A stretch of DNA of 64,000 bases from Actinokineospora bangkokensis (GCF_001940455.1 NZ_MKQR01000015.1:31423-95422); one strand, 5' to 3'. Positions 41,655 through 50,526 are shown, counted from the first letter of the stretch. The notes: generated by a model not told the origin, from the letters alone. Numbers and translations: made by a program.

Positions 41655-44327
41655 TCAGCCGCAGGATTGTTCGCCTGCTTCGCTGAAGGCGAAGCGGCAC
41701 AGGGGCAAGGCGGTGGGGTCGGCGATGTCGGTGATCTCGACCAGGGCGATGGCGCGTTGTTGGCCGGTGGGTGACCGTTGCAGGTCGACGGCCCCGGTGG
41801 CGCCCTTGTACAGGGGCATCATGCGCAGTTCGGCCGCGATGGCCGGGCGTTGGGCCTGGTACTCGGTCTGGGCTTCGGGGCGCCTGCGCTGGTTGAACTG
41901 GAGGGCTTGCAGGAACAGGCCCGCGGCGTCGTAGGCGAGGCCCACTCGTTCACCGGGCCAGGGGGGTTCGGGGAAGCCCTCGGCGGTGGCCTCCTTGACC
42001 AGGGAGCGGTAGCCGCGGCAGAAGGTCTCCAGGGGTGGGTCGCCCGCCAAGGGGGCGCCGGGGGTGGGGGTGGGGCCCGCGCAGTCGCCGCGGGCGAGGA
42101 CGACGTGGGGGGCCATGGAGACGAAGAGGGCGGGTTGGTTGGCCAGGGCGTTGTCGTCGCGGACGCTGGCTTGGGCCATGAAGCGGGAGACGGTGTCGTC
42201 GCCGATGATGGTGGGGCGGGGGCGGCCCGCGCGGTCGCACTCCTCGACGACCTTGCGCAGGAAGTTGCCGAAGGCGTTCTCCCGGCCTGCGTAGAACAGG
42301 ACGGCGTCGGCCTCGCAGACCGCGGTGACGTCGCCCACCTGGGCGGACCAGCCCTCGTCGACGTACTGCAAGCCCGCCTTGGCCGCGGCGTCGCGGGTCT
42401 CGGAGACCAGGGTGGTGAGGTAGTTGTCGGTGAGCGGGGGGTGGTAGACGACCACCTTGGCCTTGGCGTTCTGCACCGCGTAGGCGACCACGGCCGCGGC
42501 CTGCACGCGGTTGCCGGGCACGAGCTGGAAGTAGGTCGGGGACAGCTCCGGCAGCACCGTCCCGGTGAGGGTGGTGGCCATGACCGGCACGCCCTGGTCG
42601 CCCAGGGCGCGGATGGCGTCCTCGGTGCTGGGCGCGGTCAGGCCCATGCCGATCACCCCCAGCACGGAGGGGTCGTCGGCCAGCAGGGGGAGCAGCATGT
42701 CGTCGACCACGGTGCGGGCCTGGTCCATCGCCTCGCCGCCGTTGGCGACCACCACGCGCAGCAGCGGGCGGTCGAAGGTCTCCCGGTTGAGCGAGCGCTG
42801 CTGGATGAGCAGGCCCTCCAGCTCCTCGGCCAGCGAGGCGTCGGTGCCCGGGGACGCCTTCGCCCGGCTCAGGTCGGCGAAGTACACCAGGGTGACCAGC
42901 GGGCGGCCGGTGTCCTCGGCCAGCCGCTCGGCGTCGTCGTTGGAGGCGAACACCAGCGCCTGCGCGCGGCGCAGGCGGGCGTCGGCGCCGAACACCTGGC
43001 TGGCGTCGTCGCTGTAGCCGATGCACTCCCCCGCGCTCCACTCCACCACCACACCGGGGTCGAGGGTGACCGGCAGGCAGCCGTTGACCCGGGCGGTGAA
43101 CAGCGGCACGCCGACGGCGAGGACCAAGGCCCCCACCAGCGCGCCCACCGCCGCGACCGCGACCCACGGGCGGGCCAGCAGCGGCACGCCCGGCCAGGAG
43201 CGGCGGTCCCACGCGCCCCAGGCGCCGTCGTCCTCGCTGTGGGCGTTGTCCGCGGTGCCCGGCACGGCCAGGAACAGGAAGCGGGCGTAGGGGCGCAGCT
43301 TCTGCCTGCCCACGGGCAGCTCGCGCTCCCACTCCCGCCACGCGTCGCCCGCGTGGTCGACCGGGTTGACCTTGGTGTCGGCGGGCAGGTCGTCGCCCAG
43401 GCGCGGGGCGGTGGCCACCACCAGCAGCGGGTCGTGCTCGGTGGACTCGTTGCGCACGTCGTTGACCAGGCGCAGCAGCTTCCAGCCGCCGTTCTCCCGG
43501 GACACCCCGTCGAGCAGGGCGGTGACGTAGGTGGTGCGCCGCCACCGGCGCAGCCGCAGCCGCCGCGGCCGGTACTCCTCGCGCAGGTCCTGCAGGAACG
43601 CGTGCACCAGCAGCTTCTCGACCTGCTGGTCGCTCTCGCCGCCGCGGCGGTCGGTGGCCAGCCGCTCGGCGAACTCCAGGAAGCGGGTGGAGTGCCCGGG
43701 CATCATGAACCGCTGCCGCATCAGCCACCGCGGTTCGCCGAAGGTGCGCCAGAAGCCGAACCGCACCAGGCGCAGCACGTCGGGGACGACGGTGAGCAGC
43801 CGCAGCCACAGCGAGTCGCCCGCCGCGTCCCCGCCCAGCGGGGGCTGCTCGCGGCCGCGGGTGTGCCAGGCCCGCAGCGCCTGCCGGGTGGAGTAGGTCT
43901 CGTCGCGCTGGCGCGCCTGCCCGACCTCCCGCCGGGTCAGCCAGTCGACCAGCTGGTAGTGGCGGAACCGGGGCCGCTTCGTGCCGCCGTAGACGGGCAG
44001 CCGCAGCGCCTGGCGCAGCACCTCCAGCAGCGGCAGCACCGGCCCCGGCCCGGTGCCGTCGACCGCCAGCGCGGCGTTCGCCTGCACGAGGGCGTGCGGC
44101 GGCGCCACCGGCCCCTGCGCCAGGCCCTCGGCCAGGCCGTCGAGCACCCCGGAGCCGCCCTCACCGATCAGGCAGACCAGCGGCAGCGGCCGGTCGCCGC
44201 GCAGGTCGCTGGTCTTGCGCGCCCACCACCTCGGTCGCGACACCAGGTCCCCGACCAGGCGCAGCAGGTTCGCCAGCCCCCGGAACCGCCGCCGCCCCGC
44301 CCCCGGACGCACCCCCTCAGCCGTCAT
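41655..44327 (-). CDS. 890-aa fusion of a cytoplasmic domain, one membrane helix and a type 1 periplasmic-binding domain
   Basis: Residues ~1-380 are a cytoplasmic region with conserved-looking blocks (LPLVCLIGEGGSGVLDGLAE, a P-loop-like place without GK; RFRHYQLVDWLTRREVGQAR; and YVTALLDGVSRENGGWKLL). One membrane helix, WVAVAAVGALVGALVLAVGV, is at ~395-415. After it, a Leu/Ile/Val-binding-protein-like domain continues to the end: LVTLVYFADLSRA, VLGVIGMGLTAPSTEDAI, GVPVMATTLTGT, YFQLVPGNRVQAAAVVAYAV, ADAVLFYAGRENAFGNFL, LAYDAAGLFLQAL. No signal peptide or transporter genes nearby. This looks like a sensor that reads an outside ligand and signals within, rather than a transporter part; no such family is known to me by name. 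Confidence 0.75.
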   Translation of the reverse strand: MTAEGVRPGAGRRRFRGLANLLRLVGDLVSRPRWWARKTSDLRGDRPLPLVCLIGEGGSGVLDGLAEGLAQGPVAPPHALVQANAALAVDGTGPGPVLPLLEVLRQALRLPVYGGTKRPRFRHYQLVDWLTRREVGQARQRDETYSTRQALRAWHTRGREQPPLGGDAAGDSLWLRLLTVVPDVLRLVRFGFWRTFGEPRWLMRQRFMMPGHSTRFLEFAERLATDRRGGESDQQVEKLLVHAFLQDLREEYRPRRLRLRRWRRTTYVTALLDGVSRENGGWKLLRLVNDVRNESTEHDPLLVVATAPRLGDDLPADTKVNPVDHAGDAWREWERELPVGRQKLRPYARFLFLAVPGTADNAHSEDDGAWGAWDRRSWPGVPLLARPWVAVAAVGALVGALVLAVGVPLFTARVNGCLPVTLDPGVVVEWSAGECIGYSDDASQVFGADARLRRAQALVFASNDDAERLAEDTGRPLVTLVYFADLSRAKASPGTDASLAEELEGLLIQQRSLNRETFDRPLLRVVVANGGEAMDQARTVVDDMLLPLLADDPSVLGVIGMGLTAPSTEDAIRALGDQGVPVMATTLTGTVLPELSPTYFQLVPGNRVQAAAVVAYAVQNAKAKVVVYHPPLTDNYLTTLVSETRDAAAKAGLQYVDEGWSAQVGDVTAVCEADAVLFYAGRENAFGNFLRKVVEECDRAGRPRPTIIGDDTVSRFMAQASVRDDNALANQPALFVSMAPHVVLARGDCAGPTPTPGAPLAGDPPLETFCRGYRSLVKEATAEGFPEPPWPGERVGLAYDAAGLFLQALQFNQRRRPEAQTEYQAQRPAIAAELRMMPLYKGATGAVDLQRSPTGQQRAIALVEITDIADPTALPLCRFAFSEAGEQSCG

Positions 44328-44351
44328 CCCGCCATTATGGTGTCGATCACG

Positions 44352-44365
44352 CGGGACCGGTCCCG
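44352..44365. promoter_or_regulatory. perfect 14-bp palindrome CGGGACCGGTCCCG
   Basis: It lies 25 bp upstream of the 890-aa gene start, in the short gap to the paa regulator. It may be an operator, but in this base composition a 14-bp dyad can also be chance. Confidence 0.35.
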
Positions 44366-44406
44366 GTTCGGCCGATCGCCCCGGCCGTGACCGGAACCCG
44401 CCAAGA

Positions 44407-45045
44407 TCATTCCACTTCGGACACCGCGGGGCGGGTGCGCACCCCCTCGAAGGCGACCGCGACCACCGTGTCGGCCAGCGCGGCCGCGGTGGTGCCGCCC
44501 CGGGGGCGGTACCACTCGGTGATGGAGTTGACCATGCCGAACAGCAGCCGGGTGGTGGTGGCCGGGTCGAGGTCGGCGCGCAGGTCGCCCTCCGCGACGG
44601 CCCTGGTCACCAGGTCGGTGACGACGCGGTCGAACTCCCGGCGGCGGGCCAGCGCGGCGCGCTCGACCGGGGTGTTGCCGCGCACCCGCAGCAGCAGGGT
44701 CACGAACGGCAGCCGCTCGACCAGCACCGCGACGCTGCCGCGCACCAGCTGCTCCAGCCGGACCACCGCGGGCCCGGTGTCGGGCAGCTTGGCCGCCTCG
44801 GCGAACAGCCCGTCCAGCGCCCGGTCGACGGCCAGCCGCAGCAGCTCCTGCTTGCTCGGCACGTGGTGGTAGATGGCCGACTTGGTGATGCCCAGGCGCT
44901 GCGACAGGTGCTCCATGCTGGTGCCGTCGTAGCCGCGCTCGTGGAACAGCGTGGCCGCCGCGACCAGCAGCGACTCCAGGTCGTAGCCGGGGCGGCCGCG
45001 GCGCCTGCCCGCGGTGTCGTCGGTCTGCGCGGCGGCTCGGGGCAT
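44407..45045 (-). CDS. paaR: TetR family regulator, probable PaaR
   Basis: A 212-aa TetR regulator: helix-turn-helix LESLLVAAATLFHERGYDGT, SMEHLSQRLGITKSAIYHHV, PSKQELLRLAVDRALDG. The C-terminal ligand domain has FGMVNSITEWYRPRGG, seen in acyl-CoA-sensing TetR proteins. It closes the paa gene block on the same strand, 34 bases after paaI. Two near-identical dyads (50546-50568 and 55232-55257) fit the known PaaR-type site ACCG-N6-CGGT, so phenylacetyl-CoA is the likely inducer. The symbol is an inference from position. Confidence 0.8.
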   Translation of the reverse strand: MPRAAAQTDDTAGRRRGRPGYDLESLLVAAATLFHERGYDGTSMEHLSQRLGITKSAIYHHVPSKQELLRLAVDRALDGLFAEAAKLPDTGPAVVRLEQLVRGSVAVLVERLPFVTLLLRVRGNTPVERAALARRREFDRVVTDLVTRAVAEGDLRADLDPATTTRLLFGMVNSITEWYRPRGGTTAAALADTVVAVAFEGVRTRPAVSEVE

Positions 45046-45079
45046 GGCGGTCAGTCTCGCAAGCCGGGCCGGGCCGGGC

Positions 45080-45532
45080 TCACGCCGGGGGCTCGATCCG
45101 GCGGTCGAGCGAGCGGCTGCGGCCCCGGAACTCCGCGATGACCCGCCCGCCCGCGCGCACGGTGACGTCGTAGACCCCCGAGCGCCCGCGCAGCGACACC
45201 TCCCTGGCCTCGGCCACCAGCACGTCGCCGAGCCTGCCCGGCTCCAGGAACTCCACGCTGAACCCGGACGCGACGGTCACCGCGCCGCGGCTGTTGCACG
45301 CCACCGCGAAGGCGCTGTCGGCCAGGGAGGCGATGAGCCCGCCGTGGCAGAGGTCCCACCCGTTGACCATGTCGGGCCGCACGGGCATCGACACCGTGGC
45401 CGACCCCGGGCCCACCTCGTCCAGGCTCATCCCCAGCGCGCGGCTGGCGGCGTCGCCCCGCCACATCACCTCGGCGCACCGGCGGGCGTGGTCGAGCGGG
45501 GTCACCGCGGTCGACCCGCCCTCCCCGGTCAC
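45080..45532 (-). CDS. paaI: phenylacetate thioesterase PaaI
   Basis: A 150-aa hot-dog thioesterase. Key segments: GMSLDEVGPGSATVSMPVR, the active loop LCHGGLIASLADSAFAVACN (HGG and Asp) and SGFSVEFLEPGRLGDVLVA. PaaI clears stalled CoA intermediates of phenylacetate breakdown by hydrolysing their thioesters, tetrameric in known cases. Its GTG overlaps the stop of the thiolase gene (GTGA), so it is in the same operon. Usual length for PaaI. Confidence 0.92.
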   Translation of the reverse strand: MTGEGGSTAVTPLDHARRCAEVMWRGDAASRALGMSLDEVGPGSATVSMPVRPDMVNGWDLCHGGLIASLADSAFAVACNSRGAVTVASGFSVEFLEPGRLGDVLVAEAREVSLRGRSGVYDVTVRAGGRVIAEFRGRSRSLDRRIEPPA

Positions 45533-46695
45533 ACCCGCTCCAGCAGCAGCGCCGACCCCTGGCCGACGCCCACGCACATCGTGGCCAGGCCGCGGCGGGC
45601 GCCCGCGCGCTCCAGCCTGCCCAGCAGCGTCACCACCAGCCGGGTGCCCGAGCAGCCCAGCGGGTGCCCGAGGGCGATCGCGCCGCCGTCGGCGTTGACG
45701 ATGTCCTCGGCCAGGCCCAGCTCGCGCACGCAGGCCAGCGACTGGGACGCGAACGCCTCGTTGAGCTCCACGGCGTCGAGGTCGGCGGTGGACCAGCCCG
45801 CCCGGTCGAGCGCCTTGCCGGTGGCGGGCACCGGCCCGATGCCCATCACCTCCGGCGCGACGCCCGCGTTGGCGCCCGCGACGACCCTGGCGCGCGGGTT
45901 CAGCCCGTGCCGCTCGGCGTAGCGGTCGCTCACCAGCACGACCGCGGCGGCGCCGTCGTTGAGGGAGCTGGAGTTGCCCGCGGTGATGACCCCGCCGGGG
46001 CCGTGGATGGGCTTGAGCCTGCCCAGCTTCTCCAGGCTGGTGTCCGCGCGCGGCCCCTCGTCCCTGGTGACCTTCCCGACGGCCACCACCTCGGCATCGA
46101 ACAGCCCGTTCTTCTGCGCGTCCACCGCCCGCTGGTGCGAGCGCAGGGCGAAGGCGTCCAACTCCTCGCGGGTGAGGCCCCAGCGCTCGGCCACCCGCTC
46201 GGCGGTCTGGGGCATCGACAGCGTGGTGGCCGCGTTGAAGGCCGGGTTGGTGAACCGCCAGCCGATCGAGGTGTCGAAGCTCGCGCCGGGCTTGGACCAC
46301 GCTTTCGCGGGCTTCTCGGTGACCCAGGGCGCGCGGGTCATCGACTCCACGCCGCCCGCGACCACGACGTCTGCGTCCCCCGCGGCGATCATCTGCCGGG
46401 CGGTGGTGATCGCGGTGAGGCCCGAGGCGCACAGCCGGTTGACGGTGAAGCCGGGCACGCTGTCGGGGAACCCGGCCAGCAGCACCGCCATCCGCGCGAC
46501 GTTGCGGTTGTCCTCGCCCGCCTGGTTGGCCGCGCCGAGCACCACCTCGTCGACGTCGGCCGGGTCGACGCCCGCCCGCTCGACGGCGGTGCGCACGACC
46601 AGCGCGGCGAGGTCGTCGGGCCGGTGCCCGGCCAGGGCTCCGGCGTGGCGGCCGATCGGCGTGCGCACGCCGTCGAGGACGAAGGCCTCGGTCAT
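45529..46695 (-). CDS. paaJ: acyl-CoA thiolase, PaaJ/PcaF type
   Basis: A 388-aa thiolase. Nucleophile Cys in FTVNRLCASGLTAI (residue ~90), His in VELNEAFASQSLAC, and Cys/His in GGAIALGHPLGCSGTR. The start of the gene follows the family (MTEAFVLDGVRTPIG). In the phenylacetate pathway it cleaves 3-oxo-5,6-dehydrosuberyl-CoA and then 3-oxoadipyl-CoA to acetyl-CoA and succinyl-CoA. Located between paaI (GTGA overlap) and paaE (23-base gap). The same enzyme can serve in the beta-ketoadipate pathway; the symbol follows the context. Confidence 0.88.
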   Translation of the reverse strand: MTEAFVLDGVRTPIGRHAGALAGHRPDDLAALVVRTAVERAGVDPADVDEVVLGAANQAGEDNRNVARMAVLLAGFPDSVPGFTVNRLCASGLTAITTARQMIAAGDADVVVAGGVESMTRAPWVTEKPAKAWSKPGASFDTSIGWRFTNPAFNAATTLSMPQTAERVAERWGLTREELDAFALRSHQRAVDAQKNGLFDAEVVAVGKVTRDEGPRADTSLEKLGRLKPIHGPGGVITAGNSSSLNDGAAAVVLVSDRYAERHGLNPRARVVAGANAGVAPEVMGIGPVPATGKALDRAGWSTADLDAVELNEAFASQSLACVRELGLAEDIVNADGGAIALGHPLGCSGTRLVVTLLGRLERAGARRGLATMCVGVGQGSALLLERV

Positions 46696-46707
46696 CGGTG
46701 GGTTCCT

Positions 46708-46727
46708 CTCAGGCGTCCTCAGGCGTC
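46708..46727. repeat. 10-bp tandem duplication at the paaE 3' end
   Basis: CTCAGGCGTC occurs twice in a row. The right copy contains the paaE stop; the left lies in the 23-base gap before the thiolase. Confidence 0.7.
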
Positions 46728-47804
46728 GAAGTCGACGGTGACGGTGTCGGTGACGGGGAAGGACTGGCAGGTCAGGACGAAGTCCCTGGCGACCTCGGCC
46801 GGTTCGAGCGCGTAGTTGCGCACCATGTCGACCGCGCCGCCGCGCACCTGGGCGCGGCAGGTGCCGCACACCCCGCCCTTGCAGGCGAAGGGCACGTCGC
46901 CGCGCAGCTTCTGCGCCGCGTCGAGGATGGTGCTGGAGCGGGGCACCGCCGCGGTGGTGCTGCGGCCGTCCAGCACGATCGTGACGTCGCTGGTGTCGCC
47001 CTCGACGACGGCGTCCGGGCGGCGCACCCGCGGCGGCGGCTCGTCGACGTGGAACAGCTCGAAGTGCACCTTGGCCGGGTCGACGCCCAGCTCCGCGAGC
47101 ACCGCGCGGGCGTCGTCGAGCAGCCCCAGCGGCCCGCACAGCCACACGTGGTCGACCCGGTCCAGGCGCACCAGCGCGGTCAGCAGCCTGCGCAGCCGGT
47201 CGGCGTCGAGGCGCCCGGAGAACAGCTCGACGTCGCGCGGCTCGCGGGAGAGCACGTGCGCCAGGTCGAACCGGTGCCGGTGGGCGTCCTTGAGGTCGGC
47301 CAGCTCCTCGGCGAACATCACCGACGAGGTGGTGCGGTTGCCGTAGAGCAGGGTGACGCGGCTGTCCGGGTGGCGCAGCGCGGTGGCGGCGATGGACAGC
47401 ACCGGGGTGATGCCCGACCCGGCGGCGATGCACAGGTGCCGCCCGGGGGTGGCCGGGTCGAGGCGGAAGCCGCCGCTGGGCACCCCCACCTCGATGGTGT
47501 CGCCCGGCCGCACCTCGCGCACCAGCCAGCGGGAGAACAGCCCGCCGGGGACCTCCCGGACCCCGATGCGCGGCCGGTCGCCCACCGCCGAGCAGATCGA
47601 GTAGCTGCGCCGGTGCTCGACGCCGTCGACGACCCGGCGCAGGGCCAGCGACTGCCCGGCGGCGAAGGCGAACACCCCGCGCAGCCGCTCGGGCACGGCG
47701 AAGGTGATCGCCGCGGCGTCGTCGGTGAGGTGGTCGACCGCGGCCACGGTCAGGGCGTGGAAGCGGGTGCCCGCGCCCGCGGCGGCGGGCAGGGTGCTGG
47801 TCAC
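46719..47804 (-). CDS. paaE: phenylacetyl-CoA epoxidase reductase PaaE
   Basis: A 361-aa ferredoxin-NADP reductase-like protein with a C-terminal 2Fe-2S ferredoxin. FAD site RRSYSICSAVGDR; NAD(P) site IAAGSGITPVLSIAATAL; NADPH end WLCGPLGLLDDARAVL; iron-sulfur motif FACKGGVCGTCRAQV with the last Cys in VLTCQSFPV. It passes electrons from NADPH to the PaaABC oxygenase. GTG start one base after the paaD stop with GGAGATCTGAG. Length and layout fit PaaE. Confidence 0.95.
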   Translation of the reverse strand: MTSTLPAAAGAGTRFHALTVAAVDHLTDDAAAITFAVPERLRGVFAFAAGQSLALRRVVDGVEHRRSYSICSAVGDRPRIGVREVPGGLFSRWLVREVRPGDTIEVGVPSGGFRLDPATPGRHLCIAAGSGITPVLSIAATALRHPDSRVTLLYGNRTTSSVMFAEELADLKDAHRHRFDLAHVLSREPRDVELFSGRLDADRLRRLLTALVRLDRVDHVWLCGPLGLLDDARAVLAELGVDPAKVHFELFHVDEPPPRVRRPDAVVEGDTSDVTIVLDGRSTTAAVPRSSTILDAAQKLRGDVPFACKGGVCGTCRAQVRGGAVDMVRNYALEPAEVARDFVLTCQSFPVTDTVTVDFDA

Positions 47805-47805
47805 C

Positions 47806-48312
47806 TCAGATCTCCTTCACGTGGTCGAAGGGCTCCAGGCACGCCAGGCAGCGGTAGAGCGCCTTGCACGCGGTGGAGCCGAACTCCGAGGTCAGCGCCA
47901 CGTCGGCGGAGTCGCAGCGCGGGCAGCGCACCGACCGGCGGGCGGGCAGCAGGGTCAGCGCGACCGGACCGGCGGAGCGCGGCGCGGGGCCGGGCGGGGA
48001 GATGCCCGCCGCCGCCAGCGCCGCCCGGCCGCGCGGGGTGATCCAGTCGGTCGTCCACGCCGGGTCCAGCGCCACCCGCACCCGCACCCGCTCGAACCCG
48101 GCCCCGCGCAGCTCGCGCACCAGGTCGTCGCGCATGGCGGCCATGGCGGGGCAACCGGAGTAGGTGGGGGTGATCGCCACCTCCACCGTGCCGTCGGCGG
48201 CCACCTCGACCGCGCGCAGCACCCCGAGGTCGACGAGGGTGAGCATGGGCAGCTCGGGGTCGACCACGGACCCGGCGGCGGCGCGGGCGCGCTCCAGGGT
48301 GGACGCGGTCAC
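47806..48312 (-). CDS. paaD: phenylacetate oxygenase assembly factor PaaD
   Basis: A 168-aa protein: DUF59/MIP18-like region (VVDPELPMLTLVDLGVLRAV, TYSGCPAMAAMRDDL) then a C-terminal zinc-ribbon (RCPRCDSADVALTSEFGS, ACKALYRCLACLEPFDH) with four Cys. It helps mature the iron-sulfur or diiron sites of the epoxidase. GTG overlaps the paaC stop (GTGA). The Zn-ribbon-tailed form is the normal PaaD. Confidence 0.94.
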   Translation of the reverse strand: MTASTLERARAAAGSVVDPELPMLTLVDLGVLRAVEVAADGTVEVAITPTYSGCPAMAAMRDDLVRELRGAGFERVRVRVALDPAWTTDWITPRGRAALAAAGISPPGPAPRSAGPVALTLLPARRSVRCPRCDSADVALTSEFGSTACKALYRCLACLEPFDHVKEI

Positions 48313-49229
48313 CACAGCCCCTTCGGGTGGGCGCGGGCCACGACCTGCATCTCGGCGAGCATCCGGCTCAGCGCCTCGGTGTGCGCGCCGTCGCGGCCGA
48401 AGCGCCCGCGCACCCCCGCCAGCGCGCCGCGCTCGGGCCGGGTGACCCCGGAGGCGGTGAACACCTGCTCCACCACCGCGTCCACCGCGCCCGCGACCGC
48501 GGCCGGGTCGACGCCCACGCCCGCCTCGGCGGCCGCGGCCTCCACCGGGTGCGTGGAGAACAGCTCCGGCCACAGCGGCCACAGCCCGTCGAGGGCGGCC
48601 AGCAGCCTGCGCCGCGACTCGTCGGTGCCCTGGGCCAGGGTGAGGAACCAGCGGGCGGCGTACTCGCGGTGGTAGGCCAGCTCCTTGCGGCCCTTGGCGG
48701 CGACGGCGGCGAGCACCGCGTCCCGGCTGCCCGCCAGCTGCTCGAACAGCGCCAGCCGCCACGTCGAGAACAGCAGCAACCGCACCACGACCTCGGCGAA
48801 GTCGCCGTTGGGCACCTCGGCCAGCCGGACGTTGGCGAAGTCCCGGTCGTCGCGGAAGAACGCGAGCGCGTCCTCCGGCGGCACCGGCGACCCCTCGGGC
48901 AGCGCGGGCACCAGCGCCGGGTCGGCCGCGGCGGCGCGGGCGAGCAGCAGCCTGGCCTGCCCGAGCAGGTCCAGCGCGGTGTTGGCCAGCGCGATGTCCT
49001 CCTCCAGGTCCGGGGCGTTGCTGCACCACTGGGACAGCCGGTGGGAGAACACCAGCGCGTCGTCGCCCAGGGCCAGGCAGTAGCGGGCCAGCACCGCCGG
49101 GTCCACCCCGGCCGGGACGGTGGTGTCCACCCCGGCCAGCGGGTCCTCGAAGTCGGTGCCGAACGCCCAGTGGTCGTCGTTGACCAGCAGCCCCGCGTAC
49201 ACCGACTCGTGGTCGTCCTGTGCCTGCAC
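48309..49229 (-). CDS. paaC: phenylacetyl-CoA epoxidase subunit PaaC
   Basis: A 306-aa ferritin-like subunit. Segments LGDDALVFSHRLSQWCSNAP, LANTALDLLGQARLLLARA, FANVRLAEVPNGDFAEVVVR, RKELAYHREYAARWFLTLAQ and the end RMLAEMQVVARAHPKGLW. PaaC is the inactive partner of PaaA that lacks a competent diiron site and holds the complex together. GTG start, GAGGGG 6 bases before. Between paaB and paaD with tight overlaps. Confidence 0.95.
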   Translation of the reverse strand: MQAQDDHESVYAGLLVNDDHWAFGTDFEDPLAGVDTTVPAGVDPAVLARYCLALGDDALVFSHRLSQWCSNAPDLEEDIALANTALDLLGQARLLLARAAAADPALVPALPEGSPVPPEDALAFFRDDRDFANVRLAEVPNGDFAEVVVRLLLFSTWRLALFEQLAGSRDAVLAAVAAKGRKELAYHREYAARWFLTLAQGTDESRRRLLAALDGLWPLWPELFSTHPVEAAAAEAGVGVDPAAVAGAVDAVVEQVFTASGVTRPERGALAGVRGRFGRDGAHTEALSRMLAEMQVVARAHPKGLW

Positions 49230-49238
49230 GGCAACCCC

Positions 49239-49526
49239 TCACATGTGCGGGACGGAGTCCGGGATCTCGTAGAACGTGGGGTGGCGGTAGACCTTGTCGC
49301 CGCTGGGGGCGAACATCGGGTCCTTCTCGTCGGGGCTGGCGGCGGTGATGTGCTCCGAGCGCACCACCCAGATGCTCACGCCCTCGTTGCGCCGGGTGTA
49401 GACGTCGCGGGCGTGCAGCACGGCCATCCGGTCGTCCGGGGCGTGCAGCGAGCCGACGTGCACGTGGTTGAGGCCGCGCTTGCCGCGCACGAACACCTCG
49501 TAGAGCGGCCACTCCTGCTCGGTCAC
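49239..49526 (-). CDS. paaB: phenylacetyl-CoA epoxidase subunit PaaB
   Basis: A 95-aa small subunit: [55 protein letters not shown], and the C-terminal [16 protein letters not shown]. It bridges PaaAC heterodimers. Its GTG overlaps the paaA stop (GTGA). Confidence 0.96.
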   Translation of the reverse strand: MTEQEWPLYEVFVRGKRGLNHVHVGSLHAPDDRMAVLHARDVYTRRNEGVSIWVVRSEHITAASPDEKDPMFAPSGDKVYRHPTFYEIPDSVPHM

Positions 49527-50485
49527 CGCCGGTCCCCCGTCTCCTCGGCCGCCGCGGCCTGCTTGGCGGCGAAGGCGGTGGCCGCCTCGCGCACCCAGGC
49601 GCCCTCGTCGTGGGCGCGCTTGCGGTGCGCGACCCGCTGGGCGTTGCACGGGCCGTTGCCGCTGACGACCTGCTTGAACTCCGCCCAGTCCGGCTGGCCG
49701 AAGTGGTGGGCCTGCCGCTGCTCGTCCCAGCGCAGCTCCGGGTCGGGCAGCGTGACGCCCAGCGCCCGGGCCTGCGGGACGGTCATGTCGACGAACTTCT
49801 GGCGCAGCTCGTCGTTGGTGTTGCGCTTGATGCCCCAGGCCATCGACCGCTCGGTGTTGGGCGAGTCGGCGTCGGGCGGGCCGAACATCATCAGCGCGGG
49901 CCACCAGAACCGGTCCACCGACTCCTGCACCATGGCCCGCTGCTCGTCGGTGCCGCGCATCATCGTCATCAGCAGCTCGTAGCCCTGCCGCTGGTGGAAG
50001 GACTCCTCCTTGCAGATGCGGATCATCGCCCGGCCGTAGGGGCCGAAGGAGGTGCGGCACAGCGGCACCTGGTTGCAGATCGCGGCGCCGTCGACCAGCC
50101 ACCCGATCGTGCCGACGTCGGCGTAGGAGAGGGTGGGGTAGTTGAAGATCGACGAGTACTTCTGCCTGCCGGAGATCAGCTTCTCGGTGAGTTCCCGGCG
50201 GGAGGTGCCCAGCGTCTCGCACGCGGAGTACAGGTAGAGCCCGTGCCCGGCCTCGTCCTGGACCTTGGCCAGCAGCACGGCCTTGCGGCGCAGGGAGGGC
50301 GCGCGGGTGACCCAGTTGCCCTCCGGCTGCATCCCGATGACCTCCGAGTGCGCGTGCTGGGCGATCTGGCGCACCAGGGTCGCGCGGTAGGCCTCGGGCA
50401 TCCAGTCCCGGGGCTCGATCCGGTCGTTGCGCCGCAGCGTCGCCTCGAAGTGCTCGGCGAGCTCCGGCTCGGCGGTCGCGGTCAT
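49523..50485 (-). CDS. paaA: phenylacetyl-CoA epoxidase catalytic subunit PaaA
   Basis: A 320-aa ferritin-like diiron oxygenase. Iron ligands are in [13 protein letters not shown] (Glu, His) and [17 protein letters not shown] (Glu, His), each around residues ~75-80 and ~160-165. The end WRDEQRQ-like [20 protein letters not shown] is conserved. It epoxidises the ring of phenylacetyl-CoA in complex with PaaBC and electrons from PaaE. The start lies within three tandem copies of GTGGAGGTCCGATGA, of which the most downstream is used here. A 14-codon leader overlaps its ATG. Confidence 0.96.
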   Translation of the reverse strand: MTATAEPELAEHFEATLRRNDRIEPRDWMPEAYRATLVRQIAQHAHSEVIGMQPEGNWVTRAPSLRRKAVLLAKVQDEAGHGLYLYSACETLGTSRRELTEKLISGRQKYSSIFNYPTLSYADVGTIGWLVDGAAICNQVPLCRTSFGPYGRAMIRICKEESFHQRQGYELLMTMMRGTDEQRAMVQESVDRFWWPALMMFGPPDADSPNTERSMAWGIKRNTNDELRQKFVDMTVPQARALGVTLPDPELRWDEQRQAHHFGQPDWAEFKQVVSGNGPCNAQRVAHRKRAHDEGAWVREAATAFAAKQAAAAEETGDRR

Positions 50486-50526
50486 CGGACCTCCACTGCG
50501 CTCATCGGACCTCCACCGAGGCTCAT
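50482..50526 (-). CDS. 14-residue leader peptide overlapping the paaA start
   Basis: It reads [14 protein letters not shown] and stops at a TGA that overlaps the paaA ATG (ATGA). It starts with its own GGGGGT before the ATG and results from tandem copies of a 20-21-bp unit that carries GGAGG and ATG. Short, composition not protein-like, so it may act only in translation coupling; no evidence of a product. Confidence 0.5.
   Translation of the reverse strand: MSLGGGPMSAVEVR

Noticed and set aside
41655..44327. Walker A ATPase in the 890-aa protein
   Set aside because: The only candidate, LIGEGGSGVLDG, lacks the Lys-Ser/Thr of a P-loop, so ATP binding is not claimed.
48327..49982. Long plus-strand frame antisense to paaC and paaB
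   Set aside because: Low-complexity Gly/Ala/Arg/Val content with no motifs, lying over well-defined paa genes.
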